In this document: positions 47,107 through 59,129 of the stretch, piece by piece
Layout of the letters: each line of letters opens with the position of its first letter
Position numbering within the stretch: the stretch's first letter is position 1
Assembly (NCBI GenBank): GCA_025345505.1
Contig: JANVCC010000125.1
Span: 4,261,441 to 4,325,440 of the forward strand
Direction of reading: 5' to 3'
From: Todiramphus chloris collaris
Taxonomy: Eukaryota; Chordata; Aves; Coraciiformes; Alcedinidae
Length of the DNA: 64,000 bases
Notes under the pieces: model-generated
What the model was told of the DNA's origin: nothing
The model's database searches: none
What the model saw: the letters and a program-made list of their open reading frames with translations, nothing else
Position numbers and translations under genes: made by a program

Positions 47107-47195
47107 CAATGATCACAAGACAGATGTACCAGCAACAAAATTGGAAGGAAATCCCTTCCAACTCTGTTGCTGGTGTATCTGTCTTGTGATCATTG
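47107..47195. other. 89-nt near-perfect inverted repeat (hairpin)
   Basis: Two 42-nt arms (47107-47148 and 47154-47195) are inverted copies separated by a 5-nt loop (AAATC, 47149-47153). They align without any gap and differ at four positions, all transitions. As plus-strand RNA this gives 38 Watson-Crick pairs, two G-U wobbles and two A-C mismatches. The outer 19 pairs are perfect. Size and shape fit a pre-miRNA-like hairpin or a small palindromic MITE. No TA or other target-site duplication is obvious at the edges, and neither arm is a miRNA or transposon I recognise. Confidence 0.85.
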
Positions 47196-50056
47196 TTCAT
47201 ACTAAGGAAAAAAGGGGTTTGTTTGCTTTCCCTTAGTGGGGAGGATCTTGTTCTGCACTTCTTATTGTGACCTTTCAGCTGTGGTTGAATAATATGTTTG
47301 GAGATGACTATGCCTTTTGGGGTCCTGTTGCAGTTGTTCTAAGCAAAGATGAGCACTTGGGAAGATCTGAGTTTTGGGGTGTGCATGTGTGTATGGAGGT
47401 GTCCAGGAGAGGTCCCTGTGATGCAGCTTACCCTGTGACAACCCAGAGGATGAGCAAACCCAGTATTTTGTCACAAGGTCATTACATCAATTGTTAGCAA
47501 TCTACGTGTACACACAGGCACGTGCAACACTGGTGAGGTGCTGACTGACTGTATGCTTGAGACACAGAAAGAATCTGACTGATGCTTATCTCTCCAGGTG
47601 AGCTCTGACCCTTCATCTCTCCTGGATTATTTTGAATAAGATTAGGCTGATATACACATTCTTTTTTTTTTTTTTCCCTCACCCCTTAACTCCCTTTGTG
47701 ACTGTTTGCTTTAGGAAACACCAAAACTGCTTGTAACATTGAGTGGAGAGGGAATTCCCCTAAATAAATGGGAAATTCACTCCAACTTCAAACTGATATT
47801 TAATGTTGCATCAGAGAAGAGTGACTGTCTGGGGATGTTTGTGCAGTACAGTCTTTCAGCCTGTGCTGCCATGTTGCAGACCCCTTTATTCCCAGCATCC
47901 CCTACCTGGCACAGCTCCCTTCAGTGCTGCACAGTCATCTCAGGGTCTGTATGCTACCAAAGTCAGCACGCTGAGTGAACCATAGTCCTCCAGCTCTCAA
48001 AGCCTAGGTTGGGTCCCTGAGAAGGTCCGGGTGGGCTGGTATCTCTCTTCATGGACAGACAAAGGATAAATGATTCCACCCAAGTCTCTAAAAGTTATGT
48101 GCTAGACTGAAGCACAAGGATGGATATCGCTTCCCTGTGCCTATCAGAACTGACAGTAAACCTGAATTTCTTGATTCCTTCGTATATCTCCAAGTCCTCT
48201 CTTTCTGTGCTACTTTTGACACACATCCCCAGGGACTTCCCTTCAGACTTGAGGCCTTGAAATGTCATAGTAGGTCAGGTTTCAGAAGACTTCAAGCTTG
48301 ATTTCTGAATGAAGCAGCATCTAAGAGATGTCCCAGCAGCTGTAGCAGCAGAATAACCCTGTTCTAGTTAATGAACCCACAGCAATGAACATCAGCTGGG
48401 AACACAACCCAAAACCAGACAGGCTTGTGATGCAGCCAGATCATTTCCTCCTAATACCAGGATGCCCTCATTCTCCTTGGGTCCCAGACTGAACAAGTTT
48501 TCAGGTGACTGCTGCTGAGATACTTTCAGTTTCCTGCTTGAGCTGCTAATGGGGCTGAGTCCTTTCCTTGGAAGGGAGGGGTTTGGTGGTCACTGGTGTC
48601 CAGTCAGAGAAGCGAGATGCAGTTAATAAGGGGCAGAGAAGCTAAATTTCAGCTTTATCTTAAAGATGTCAGATTGCTGAGCTCTGATATCCTCACTTAG
48701 TTTCACGCTGTTTGTTTTTCTCCCCTTTCCCCTTCTCCTCAGCAATTAACTTTGCAATTAGACTTAATTCAGTAGCTAGTGAATGTGTCCTCTGCCCCAG
48801 TTGCTGCAGATGGAGAAATGCAGCAGTTGGGGTGAAAGATGCACAGTCAGCTCAGCAGACCGTTCAGCAGTGATTCACACGTCCTCTGCATGGGTGAGAA
48901 CAGGGATCCCTCCTAAGTACACAGTCTTGTGATTTACTCCTCATCTCGTTCTTCCAGACATTCACCTTCCTGTCTCATTTTAGGAGTCAAGCAACTGCTT
49001 GTCTGCAAGGATCCCTTGAGGGATGTGGGTTTTTTCCATCAGAGGTGACAAGTCTCAGGAGAGCGTTATGCAACCAGAAAACTGTTCTTTGACCTAATCC
49101 TCTAGGGCACATGGGGATCACCAATGAAGCCAGAAGACCTCAAAGCCAAGTCTGTAAAAGGTCTTTTGGTGTTACCTGACTTCAGAAATCCAATACCCAG
49201 TAATGCTTTTGGGGTATCAGTGTTAGCATCACTGTTTCCTCTGTTCTGAGTTAGTGATGATGTGTAAGGACTGCGTACACGTTTGCATGCATATGCCTGT
49301 GTGTGTTGGCTTTTGTACAACATACAGTTTTATACCATGCTGAGATACTATTTACTTCAGCTGTCTCTTAACAACTTATCTATTAATATAGTATATGAAT
49401 ATTAGATTACTTTGATTCCCTTTGGGAAGGTACATGGCAGTCTTCCTTCAGGGAGGATGGAGTAAGAAGTAGTATTTCCAACCTATTATGCAAACTGGGG
49501 ATTGCCTCACCTCTAGGAAAGCAAGTATTTTGGTTCAGCTTCCACTCTGTGTGGAAGCAACTGCATAAGGCATGTGGCTTGTAAAACCTGTGTACAGAAA
49601 ACCTTTGAAATAGAAGCTCAAGACCATGCATGAAAATGACATTTTGTTGATAGGAAGCTTTTTTTTATTGCTGGAGGGCTATCTGGAGAAATAAATTCAG
49701 GTGACTCGGCATCTTAGATTCCCCAAAATAATGATAGTCACTGGATAGGAGAAAGGAGGCTTTGCTGTGAAGATCAATCTGCTTCAGATCAGGTGTGCAG
49801 GCTGCTTTGATTTGATTATGAGTGTAACCCACTGGTTTTGAAGGAGAATGAAGCTGTTTCTCTGATTTGATATATCAGAGGCTTTGCTCCTGGAGGACTG
49901 ATGCCTTTATACCCAAAAGGCAAGTAATACTCCTTGCAGTATGGCAGAGACCACATCTTTCCCTGGTAAATAATCTCCTAAACTCGGGGATTGAATATGG
50001 AGCAGCAGTAAATTGAAGCAGCAGCCCTCGAAGTGTTGGGTTGTGCTTGTTCTGTG
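47196..50056. other. probable intronic or intergenic sequence, no exon recognised
   Basis: Unique sequence. A T run lies at about 47663-47677. An AT/ATTA-containing stretch at 48630-48780 follows a pyrimidine tract ending CTCCTCAGCAATTAAC. That looks like a splice acceptor, but no coding frame follows it. Confidence 0.4.
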
Positions 50057-50288
50057 AGTAGAGGTTTAGGTTGGATATTAGGAAATATTTCTTCACTGAA
50101 GGTGTTGTCCAGCCCTGGAATAGGACGCTCAGGGAAGCAGTGGAGTCCCCGTCCATAAAAGTATTAGAAGACATGTAGATGTGGTGTTGAGAGACACGAT
50201 TTAGTGGTGACCTGGCAGTGCTGGGTTAATGGTTGGACTTGATGATTTTAAATGTCTCTTCCAACTAAAATGATTCTATGATTCTATG
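50057..50288 (+). mobile_element. CR1 LINE 3' end, plus strand
   Basis: Plus-oriented CR1 3' region. It includes 'gattaggaa-atttcttcact'-type sequence at about 50072-50100, the 'ggaagcagtggagtccccgtcc' segment, then GGTGACCTGGCAGTGCTGGG, GGTTGGACTTGATGATTTTA and 'tctcttccaacta'. It ends in two complete ATTCTATG units (50273-50288). About 230 bp are present, with a clean tail and a truncated 5' end. The sequence just upstream (49990-50056) may be a more diverged continuation. Confidence 0.94.
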
Positions 50289-51193
50289 AGTATCTTGGGC
50301 TGCCAATTTTTATTGATTTTTAATGTAAAATACCTCCCCCATCACTTTTGCTAGCTGGAACTTAACTGATAGTATGTTTCCTCAACAAGTGAGAGCTCTT
50401 CTGTACTCAGAACTGAATATGTTTTTCTGATCTAGAAATACTAGGCTATGTTATTTTAAATTTTGTCCTTTTTCAGATACACAGCGTGGTCTATAACATC
50501 CACCTGAGTCCCTGTGAGACTCAGCTCAGAGGGGGAGGCTTTATTAGGTCAAGATCTCTTTCATCTTCTGTTGCCCGTTGTAAGGTTTTCTGTGTGAGAT
50601 GTCCTCTGCCTGCTCTCCCCTGAGGTGTGGGAGCCCTGTGTCCTGCAGCAAGGGAAGAACGCTTCCTGGGGTGAAGGAGGCTACAAGTCCGTGTCCTGTC
50701 TGCTCCTTTCCCAGGATGGGATTTGAACTTAGGCTGTGGGGCTTCCCCATTTCATATTTCTCATTTCTCTCTTGTGTTGAAGTAGGTGGGGAAAAAAAGG
50801 TCTAAAGTCCAAATCCTCTTTTAAGGCTTGGGGTTTTTTATTTCTGTTTTTCGGGGTGTAGCTTTGTCAGCTGGGGTTGCTGCTCTCACCCACCCCATCT
50901 CCCCGTGGCACTACCGAGCAGAGCAAAGTCCTCTTCCTTTCATAGCTCTCAAAGAGCACGTTCATGCCTATGTCGTCCAAACACTTGCTGGCTGGGGTGG
51001 TTTGGTGTTTCTCATAGCCAAGCGCTGAGAATGCAAACAAGGCCTTGGGCATCTCTCAGGCCTTGCTTTGCTTTTACCCTCAGCTCTGTGCTCAGCTGCC
51101 CTGATGGGAGCAGGGGGTTTGTCCTGACCTTTGAGGCTCTGATAGACATGCGGCGTCCCTCAGGAGATCTCCTCGCCCAGAAGCCCAGCTCCA
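50289..51193. other. unique sequence between CR1 fragments
   Basis: No gene or repeat recognised. A 223-codon open frame starting in this stretch (50905-51576 plus) runs into the CR1 tail and a C homopolymer and is not credible as a gene. Confidence 0.45.
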
Positions 51194-51240
51194 GCGGACT
51201 GGGGAAGGTCCTTTCCGACTCAAACCATTCTATGATTCTA
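51194..51240 (+). mobile_element. CR1 LINE tail, plus strand
   Basis: Short but clear CR1 terminus: GCGGACTGGGGAAGGTCCTT, then TCCGACTCAAACC, then ATTCTATGATTCTA. Sequence immediately upstream is not obviously CR1, so only about 47 bp can be assigned. Confidence 0.82.
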
Positions 51241-53530
51241 AACAGTGCATCTGATGAGGCAAACAGGCAAAAATCCCAGCCCCTGGGTCAATTTTCTGGG
51301 AGAAGAGACATCAATAAGATGCAGGACGTTGACCAAGTGCCTCCTTGGGCACTTCATTCAGTTGGGGGAAAGCTGAAACCCTCCATCTGCTTGGTAAGAA
51401 ATCATGCTCAGAAAGCTGAGGAGCCTGCTTCTTCCCAAAGAAGCAGTTCCTTCTGTTTCCAATTAGGTGCTCCTTATACTGCATTGTCAGAAAGATACGT
51501 AATTGATGGAGAACATAGAAATTCACATCCTGTTGCTCCCTCCTCACACCCCCCCCCCCCCCCCCACTATGAGTGAAAAATTGGTTTTTTTTCTCTGAAA
51601 ACTTCCTTTTTCCCTCCTCCCTGTTTCCTGAAGCTTGCTTTATTTATTTATTTATGCATGTGTCTAGTAATTAAAACATTGTGTCTGGTGAAATAAAAAA
51701 GAAGAAATACCCAAAATCTAAATACCCCACATTAACAGAGGAAAAGAAAGGCTGGAATTGCCATAAATATCACAGTAGTTCATGAATAATTCAAACCAGA
51801 ATATACTTGTTATTGTAAGGAGTTATCGCAGCTAATTATAGTCTATTGCTATCGTTCTCTCCAAAGCCCTGGCATTGATCACTGCAGGACATGCCAAATA
51901 TTTCACTAAAACAAAATATTGTGCTCAATACTTCCCTGTTGATAAGCAGGTCTTTCCCTAAGAGAGATCCTTGTTCTTTAGTGGCCTTTGTTCCTTTGAT
52001 CATGGTTGGTAAGAAATGGGAAAAGACCTTTCACTTAACTGACTTGTTCATCTCTATTAGTCCAATTGCTCCCTGCAGATTATTCTCCCCTGCCCAACAC
52101 TGGTCTAACTGCCTTGGCACAGGAAGGACTCAGGCCTCCAGCATTCCAAGAAAACAGGGAATATCTTTTTAATGTTTCCTCCTTGGGGTTTTTTTTTCAT
52201 ATTCTGATTTATTTTTTGGAATCCGTCTGTCTCCTCTTCATAAAAGACTTGCATCCTGGGATGGGAGGAGGATTTATGCACGTTGTAAAGTACTATCTGT
52301 CAGGACATGTGGCTTCCCTGTTGAGTTTCCTTTCAGATTTCCCTGTGAGCTGCAAGATTGCTGGGTGTGTACAAGACTTTACGAGTTGTAGACTATTGGC
52401 AACCGGCAGATGTTGACTAGACATGAGCTTGGAACTGGAGATGTTTAAGGAATGAGCTCCAGAAAAATCAGAGTATGCCAAATAACTGCCTGTAAAGGAA
52501 GTTTTAATGAGAATATTAATCATTAAGTGCAACAAAGAAAATAAAATAACGTAATGGAATATTTTAATGAGAGAAATGCAAAGGCGGTAGTATTTCTATA
52601 AAATTGACAGACAGGGAGGAAAATTACTGATATCTTTAGAAGCTTGAAGAGGCTGAGGAAGGCTGACAGATGGCCAGCCTGGTAGGGGTAAATCTTTCCC
52701 AAGCTTCAGATATTAAGTTGCAAGGAAGTGAGGGTGTTATTTTACCTGCAAGTAGGAATCTCAGCATGAACACGAGTCCAGTGCCAGCAAAATGCTGCTC
52801 CGGGGAAGAAATCACCTATTGTCCAGTCTCTGACATAAGATTTACAGTATGTTGTATCATTGCAAATAGTTGTTGTCCTTGGTCAGACTTTCAGCCTATT
52901 TTGAAATATGAATCAATCTCATATTGCTGTGTGGTAGAGGTGATAGTTTTTCCCTTCTACATTCACTTGTGCCTTTGATTCTTTTTCCCCTGACATGTCT
53001 GCTTGACCCAACTTTGACTAAAGGCCTGAATCTATTAAGGAATAAAATTTATATTACTAAAATCTACTGAGAAACCTGGAAAAAAAAATACTATTATCCC
53101 TACTACCTCCTATATAACATCATTCTGTGTATATATTTCCTGTAAGACCTTTAAATAAAGGCAAAAGTTTTTACATGACTGTACAGTGCATGATATGGTC
53201 TTGCTCCATCGCTTGGACTCTTAGATAACCCTGAGATGTTACTAAGGGGCAGAGAGTTTGTGGGTCTGCTCCAAACTCCTCGAGTGAATGAAAAAGCCTT
53301 GGTGAGTCTGCGTGGCTCTGAAGAGGTGGCAGTGGACCAGTGTTCATCTGGTGTGCTCCACATCTCCCTCCATTCCAGCCTCTTGGGCTCCCATTTGAGT
53401 GATGGCAGGTGACCTTCGGGTGATTTGCTGATGTTTCTGCTGCATGTGGGCATTACCTGAAAGATATATTTGACTGAGTTTATGAGCTTCCGAGATGACA
53501 GTTAGGTAGGTGTAGTCCTTGAGGAAAACT
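51241..53530. other. probable intronic or intergenic sequence, no exon recognised
   Basis: Unique sequence with a 17-base C run at 51549-51565 and (TTTA)n at 51639-51653. AT-rich sequence at 51650-51860 contains several ATTA cores. No exon was recognised. Confidence 0.45.
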
Positions 53531-53589
53531 AGGTCAAATAGTACAACTTGAGGTCAAGGGCAAGGTCAAATAAGGGCATCCTTATTTGA
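53531..53589. promoter_or_regulatory. three AGGTCA half-sites plus a 10-bp-arm palindrome
   Basis: AGGTCA occurs at 53531-53536, 53551-53556 and 53563-53568, all in the same orientation. The last two are spaced by 6 bp and the third is preceded by CA. AGGTCA is the nuclear-receptor half-site (retinoid, thyroid, orphan receptors). Overlapping the third, TCAAATAAGG (53566-53575) and CCTTATTTGA (53580-53589) form a perfect inverted repeat with a 4-bp centre. Each arm is one base from a CArG (SRF) box. The motifs are seen; binding is inferred. Confidence 0.3.
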
Positions 53590-54004
53590 GGGAACAGAAA
53601 TGGCCTCTTTGCCACCCCTGACTTAATTCATCAAGCCCTTACTTGCATTAGCATGACACGAATGCAACACATCAGATTCTTTCTAGATTTTAAGTGAAAT
53701 CATTTCAGACTAAGAACTCTGTTTATTTCATACTTATATATCTAATTTGGTTGCTGGGAATAAAAAGGAAATAACCTTCAAAATGTTTTCCAGATGGTTT
53801 CAGAGGAGATAATCTGAATAGTGCCTGGCTTTCTTGGGTAGAAAGAAATCACTGTATTGCAAGGAGAAGGAGAAAACTGTGCATGCATTTTACATGAACA
53901 AGTTATTTGAGAACACGACAGCTATAACGAGAGAGAGATCATCTTGCTTGTGGCTGTACAGAGTGGAGGTCAGACAGCTCTGAATTAGCAGAGTCATTAA
54001 TATT

Positions 54005-54062
54005 CTAGTACAACATAAGGCTGGAAGGAACCTTGTAGGTCATCAAGCCAACCATGTCATAT
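54005..54062 (-). mobile_element. degenerate CR1-like tail, minus strand
   Basis: CAACATAAGGCTGGAAGGAA followed by CCTTGTAGGTCATCAAGCCA resembles the reverse-oriented CR1 3' terminus ('aggctggaagggacctt...gatcatcaagtcca'). It is short and decayed. Confidence 0.5.
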
Positions 54063-54779
54063 AATCCCACTTGAGAAGAGTGGATGACATTGGAGGCTAA
54101 ATAGTGGTGAAAATGCTTGTGGAGACATAAAGTACCAGTCACTGACCTAGTGGTTAGCAGAGAGTAGGGGTGAGGGCTTGTTAGGAGACTTGAAGGAATT
54201 ACACACCCAGCTATCTTGGAAATTCTCAGTATTTCTAAAGTAACTTCTATATTCTTTGATGTGTTTGGGAATGAGAGGCCTGAATCCCCACTAAACATCT
54301 TGTGTTATCGAACGTCACAGCACAGGGGGAAACGTTTTCCTACGTGGATCAGTGCAAGCTGCTAGGTACAGAGCAAAGGAGGACTCATCCTGCCTGCTCT
54401 TTGGTGCCCTCAGTTCTTCCTGGAGATGATCCCCTTTGGAGTACTCTTTGAGTTGTGAAGGACACATAACCTTGACTCTTTCTGAAGGACAGGTGCAGGA
54501 GACGCTGTTATGGAGCAAGGAGTCAAGGTGCCAGGTTTTCTTCCTCAGAATCCCACTTGAATTCATGTCTTGGCTTTGCCTGAGAAGAATTTTAATTCCC
54601 CTCTCCCTTTGTTCTCATCCATGTAACGTACTAAGATAATTACATTTTTATGTCTCACAGGGATGTTGTGAGTTTTCTATAACATTTATCAAGTGTTTGA
54701 AGAAGATCTTATGAAGGTAGAGTGTAAGTACCAGAAATTGCTAACAGTCTTGATGAAGATCCTTCCTTCGAGCAATGTA

Positions 54780-55012
54780 GACAAATTCGAGCTGGAACTA
54801 TGGCAAACACTTTTTTTAAACGCAAAATTAATTAACTGCTACAGCAGCTTCCCAAGGGAAGTGGTAGATTTTCCATTGCTCAAAATCTCTAAGTCAAAGC
54901 TGCCTGTCTTTTTGAAATGCAGGCTGTAGCTGAGCTACAAGTTATTTGGTTCAATGCAGAAATCACTGGATGATGCAGGCAATAGATATGATGATCTCAT
55001 GGTATTACAAAA
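54780..55012 (+). mobile_element. ancient CR1 LINE fragment, plus strand
   Basis: Strongly diverged CR1 of an old subfamily, most similar to the type with 'gaagtggtagattctccatc...aaatcaagactggatgtctt...ctgatgcaggaattactgg'. Visible pieces are CCCAAGGGAAGTGGTAGATT, TAAGTCAAAGCTGCCTGTCT, TTTGGTTCAATGCAGAAATC and ACTGGATGATGCAGGC. The 78-codon open frame at 54693-54929 overlaps this remnant and is not an independent gene. Divergence suggests insertion well before the other copies in the window. Confidence 0.72.
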
Positions 55013-57521
55013 GTATTTCCCCCGTCTCTGGATGTTTTTTTTCTGTGAAGAAGGGAATGCCCAGCAAGTTTGCTTTGACCTTCCATGGGCTCTCAGCCTC
55101 CCTGTGATTTCTGTGTGGGATTTTAGATAGACTTCTGTCTCAGGGTTGTCACTTTGTGGCCACTAGATCTGGGAAGGATGGTTTTGGCAATGGATAGTAT
55201 CCAACCACCAACTGTGCCTGACCATGTCCAGATGCTTTGGACATGTCTAGCTGTATTCACCTGGAGGAAGGCAGTGGGCCTGGTCATAAGAGTGCCTTGG
55301 TCCCATAAGTCACATTTGCCATGTCTGATGCCTACATAAGAGGATACCAAAATCCACGTAGGACTCTTATTTTCTTCTCTATTAAAGCTTAGACTGCCTT
55401 GTTGTGCCCCAAACCCAAATGGTTGGTTCTTTTGTTTTTTCCCTAAAACACCCTAAATGGTCAAAGAATAATTTTCTGCTTCTGTCAAATCTGCGAACAC
55501 AAGTTGCTTCTAGAAAACTCTGTACTGAAGAGAAGCATTGAAATGACAAGCTGAGTGGTTAGTGTCTTCTCTTGTGATGGATGAAGTTAAGTTTCAGGAG
55601 AGGAAAGAAGACAACTGTGCAAACAACAGGTTATTCTTACTACTCTTTTAAAGGGGCTTACAACATGAACTATCATGAAACAAGAGTTGATAGGTGACTT
55701 TTTTGCTAGAAGGTGGGGAAAGAAAATGATTTCATCAAAAAGATCATGTCTGAAAATTTCATTTGGTAGTGATGATACAGTAACTTCTATTGTAAATACA
55801 ATTTTATCTATTTTTAAAGAACCATTTGGTTTCCAGACACACAATTCAATACTGCGCTAACAGGCAGCTTTGGTGTTTAAAAATGGATTGTGTCGAGACA
55901 AGGTAATACCTGGAGGCAAATGTGCTGTTAGGAAAGAGCTGTACAGGTTTATATTAAAGTCACAAAAGGACTTTTTGACTGTCTGGAAGCAGACAAAGGG
56001 CAATCTTAGACCTCGCCAACACGCTTAGTTGGAGTTTGCCAAAGTCATCTTCTGCCTTATGTCTACGTGGACTAACTTTCAAAAATTTAGGAGCTTGGAG
56101 GAAGGAATCCTGTCATTATTTCCATTATGTTCAGGCAAGTCTTGGGAGTGCTTAGCATTCAAGCAACTGAAATAGTTTCAGACTGGGATAATTTTTGGCT
56201 GAAGTGATTTCCTAACGTATACCAAATAAAGGTACTTTAAAGATGTTTTATTGCCTTCTCCTAGGACTTCCAACAACTCTTTTTTTTTTTTTTTTTGGTT
56301 GTTGTTATTATGTGGTGCCACATCTATATATGGTTCTAGGTGTTCAGGTGCCTCTTGGGCACCTTGGAGATAGCTATTGTTTTATGCATATAACTCCCAT
56401 GTTTTGAAAAACTGAAATCCTGTTTGTTTCTTTCTTTCTTGTACTGGTTGATTTTCCAAACACATCTAAAAGAAGGGAGATCCTTGCTGCTGGGCAGTAG
56501 AGAGAATAAAGGCCCCTCTAGGCTTCACTGTAGAAAACCATTTCATAGCCAGAAGGGAACAATGATGATCTGCCATCTGTGTGGAGCAGACCAGAGAGCT
56601 TCACTCAGCAGTTCCTGAAGCAGTCCCTTAACTCAGGCTGAGCAGGAGAATTAGATCCAGTCTCAGTTTAATATTTCCCAGTGACAGAGAAGCTGCTGCT
56701 CCTTCTGTGAATAGTTACCACAGTTTAGAACACAGACATACAGAGACATTGATTTTTTTTTTTTTTTTTATTCTGAATTTCTATTTGTGCTTCGTATCAT
56801 GAGCTAATCCCTAGTTTTATTAATGTAGCACTGACGGAAAGGGTAGGTGAAGAGCCTTGCTGGTAGATGTCATGCCAGCTGGGTTGGTAGCAGGGCTGGA
56901 TATAACCTGTTTCCTGGTATCATCTGGACAAATCCCACATACACCTTTCTGCCTTACCTGCAGCAATGCTTGAAATATCCATATTCTCTCTTTTCTCTGT
57001 CTATAGGCTTTTCTATTAGAGACAAAGCCACCTTCATCCCTTATCTCCTTGGGCTCCTTCCAGCCATCTCCAGTTCCTCCTTGAAGCATAGATCTACTAT
57101 TTGTTGTCTTGGGCAGCAAAAAAGTGAGTTTTATTCATTTTTGGTGCCATTTTTTTACCTCCACAAGTGAAGGTTGGGGAGGAACCTGTCTCACCTGTGT
57201 GATAGCCAGGACACATGTGTTGATCAGCCTGATTCATGAAGAAAATACTTCAGAGAGCTTTCTGGAGGTATTGCACAGTAATCTACAATCCCTGAAGAAG
57301 ACATTCAGTGGCTTAGATGATCTTTACCAGACTTTTGTGCCAAGCTCTGCCCCCGGTTTTCCCTTTTCAAAGCAGCCTGTCTACTAAGTTATGTCTAGGT
57401 TTGTGTATTTTGATAAACTCCTCAAGGGTTTTGTGACCATTCTTTGTGACTGGTGTGGACTGGCTGCTAGCAGCCTGCTTTCTGCCAACTTTGTCCCTAA
57501 AAGGGGAAAGACTGTCAGGTT
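55013..57521. other. probable intronic or intergenic sequence, no exon recognised
   Basis: Unique sequence with T homopolymers at 56280-56296 and 56753-56769. Short open frames only; no repeat or RNA gene recognised. Confidence 0.45.
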
Positions 57522-57687
57522 TCCCAGCAAGGTGGTAAATGCCCCATTGCTAGAAACTTTCAAGGTCAGGTTGGATGGGGCTCTGAGCAACCCGCTCTAG
57601 TTGAAGATGTCCCTGCTCACTGCAATGGGGTTGGACTAGATAACCTTTAAAGGTTCCTTCCAACCCAAACCACTCTATGATTCTATA
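57522..57687 (+). mobile_element. CR1 LINE 3' end, plus strand
   Basis: Plus-oriented CR1 terminus. It runs through 'gctagaaactttcaaggtcag', GTTGGATGGGGCTCTGAGCA, 'tgcaatggggttggactaga', 'aacctttaaaggttccttcc' and AACCCAAACC, and ends in ACTCTATGATTCTATAAAT. About 165 bp are present, with a 5' truncation. Confidence 0.95.
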
Positions 57688-59129
57688 AATCTACGATATT
57701 TGCAAGGTGTGCCTTTCTCTGCTCACTTTGCTTTGAGATCAGTCCCCAGCACAATACACAATAGGACGTATCATCTCCACGTGGCGTTGCTGTCACAAAA
57801 GGCTAAGAACATCTGATCTCCATCCATTACAGCAAGGAGAAGTTTGTGCAGAATGCAGATTTGATGCTGGGAGACAGGAACCTTGTTAATTAAAATGTCA
57901 GTGACTCAAATCCCCTTAAGGTGAGAGAGATGCATTTTTTTTTTTATTACCACTGCTGATAACGATACAGTCAGCAGGTACATTGTAGAGGCATAATGCA
58001 TTTCATTTATCTTGACAAAGCCTGCACACTTTGCATGCCTCCTCTGTGCCTCATATATGACTCTAAGAGAACCATGATATAAGGCTAGAGATGGAAAGAA
58101 AGAAAGAAAGGAGGAAAAAAAAAGAGGCAGTTTTCATTTTTTTCCATGCTGTTAGATTAAAGTTGTTCTTTATCATTTTCCAAATCTTGGACATGGTATT
58201 GGAAACTAACGTGAAGGAAGGAAGAACAACCTAGAGGGAAATGGAGTCAAACAGTAATAGAGGTGAAGCTGGCAAACTGTTAAATTGCTCCGGGATGGGT
58301 GTAAAATGGCCACTTGTGTCTTTAGCTATGACTTAAATGATCTGCTGAAAAACCTCTCTCCTTCATCAGCTCTTGCATCACTGGAAGTGTTTCCTTCTTT
58401 GCCCTGCTTCCATCCTGTTAACTGCAGTGACCACTGTAAACCTGCCAGTGGATGGAGGAAAGAGCTGTAAAAGGAAGGACTTTAGAGAGTATTATGAAAG
58501 GGCTAAAATTGTACCCCATTTTCTCAGGTGCTTTATAATATATAGGACCATCTCCATGACTCATTTAGAGCACCAAGCTCTCCGTGAAATCGTAGTGCTA
58601 AGGAGATGTGAACCCTGTTTTGCCTCTGCTTTGCCAAAGACAAGTGATGAGCAATGTAACCAACAGGTTTTGTAGGACAGAAAATACCCAGAGCTTTCTC
58701 ATTCCAGCTTGGTAGTATAACCAGGAGGTAACACTTCCTTCACAGCTACTTAAGCACCTGCAAGATTTCATGGGCTTCCAGTGCTGCAGTGAATGCATGA
58801 TCAGCCTCAAGGTAATGGTCCTTTTCAGGCCTTGAAATACAAAATATTTCTGTCAGGATAGCATCTGTGAGTCAGGCTCCAGTGATTCTGATTCCACCTG
58901 GGAGTAGTTCCCACAAAGGCCAGCCAAGTCATTAACAGTCTATGACTAATTGCCTGTTGTAAGATGGGCATAAAGCAACTTCCCTTTGGGACAGAGCTCA
59001 GCTTGAGTCCTGTCGCTGGTTTCTCATGGTGGTGCATTTAGCTAAGATTTATTTGTTGTCTTGGTCTCTTCTTTCATGGCAATTCTGGATGGACCAGGAG
59101 AACCTGTGCTTAAAAACCTCATCTTGCCA
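57688..59129. other. unique sequence with a possible regulatory stretch
   Basis: No exon recognised. TTAATTAA at 57886-57893, a T run near 57936-57947 and several ATTA/ATGCAT motifs up to 58050 resemble noncoding regulatory DNA but are not diagnostic. (GAAA)n lies at 58093-58109. Confidence 0.4.

Noticed and set aside
48690-48760. Strong pyrimidine tract ending CTCCTCAG, like a splice acceptor
   Set aside because: No coding frame or plausible donor follows. Such acceptor-like tracts are common in introns.
50905-51576. 223-codon plus-strand open frame
   Set aside because: It runs through a CR1 tail and into a C homopolymer, with no domain-like segment.
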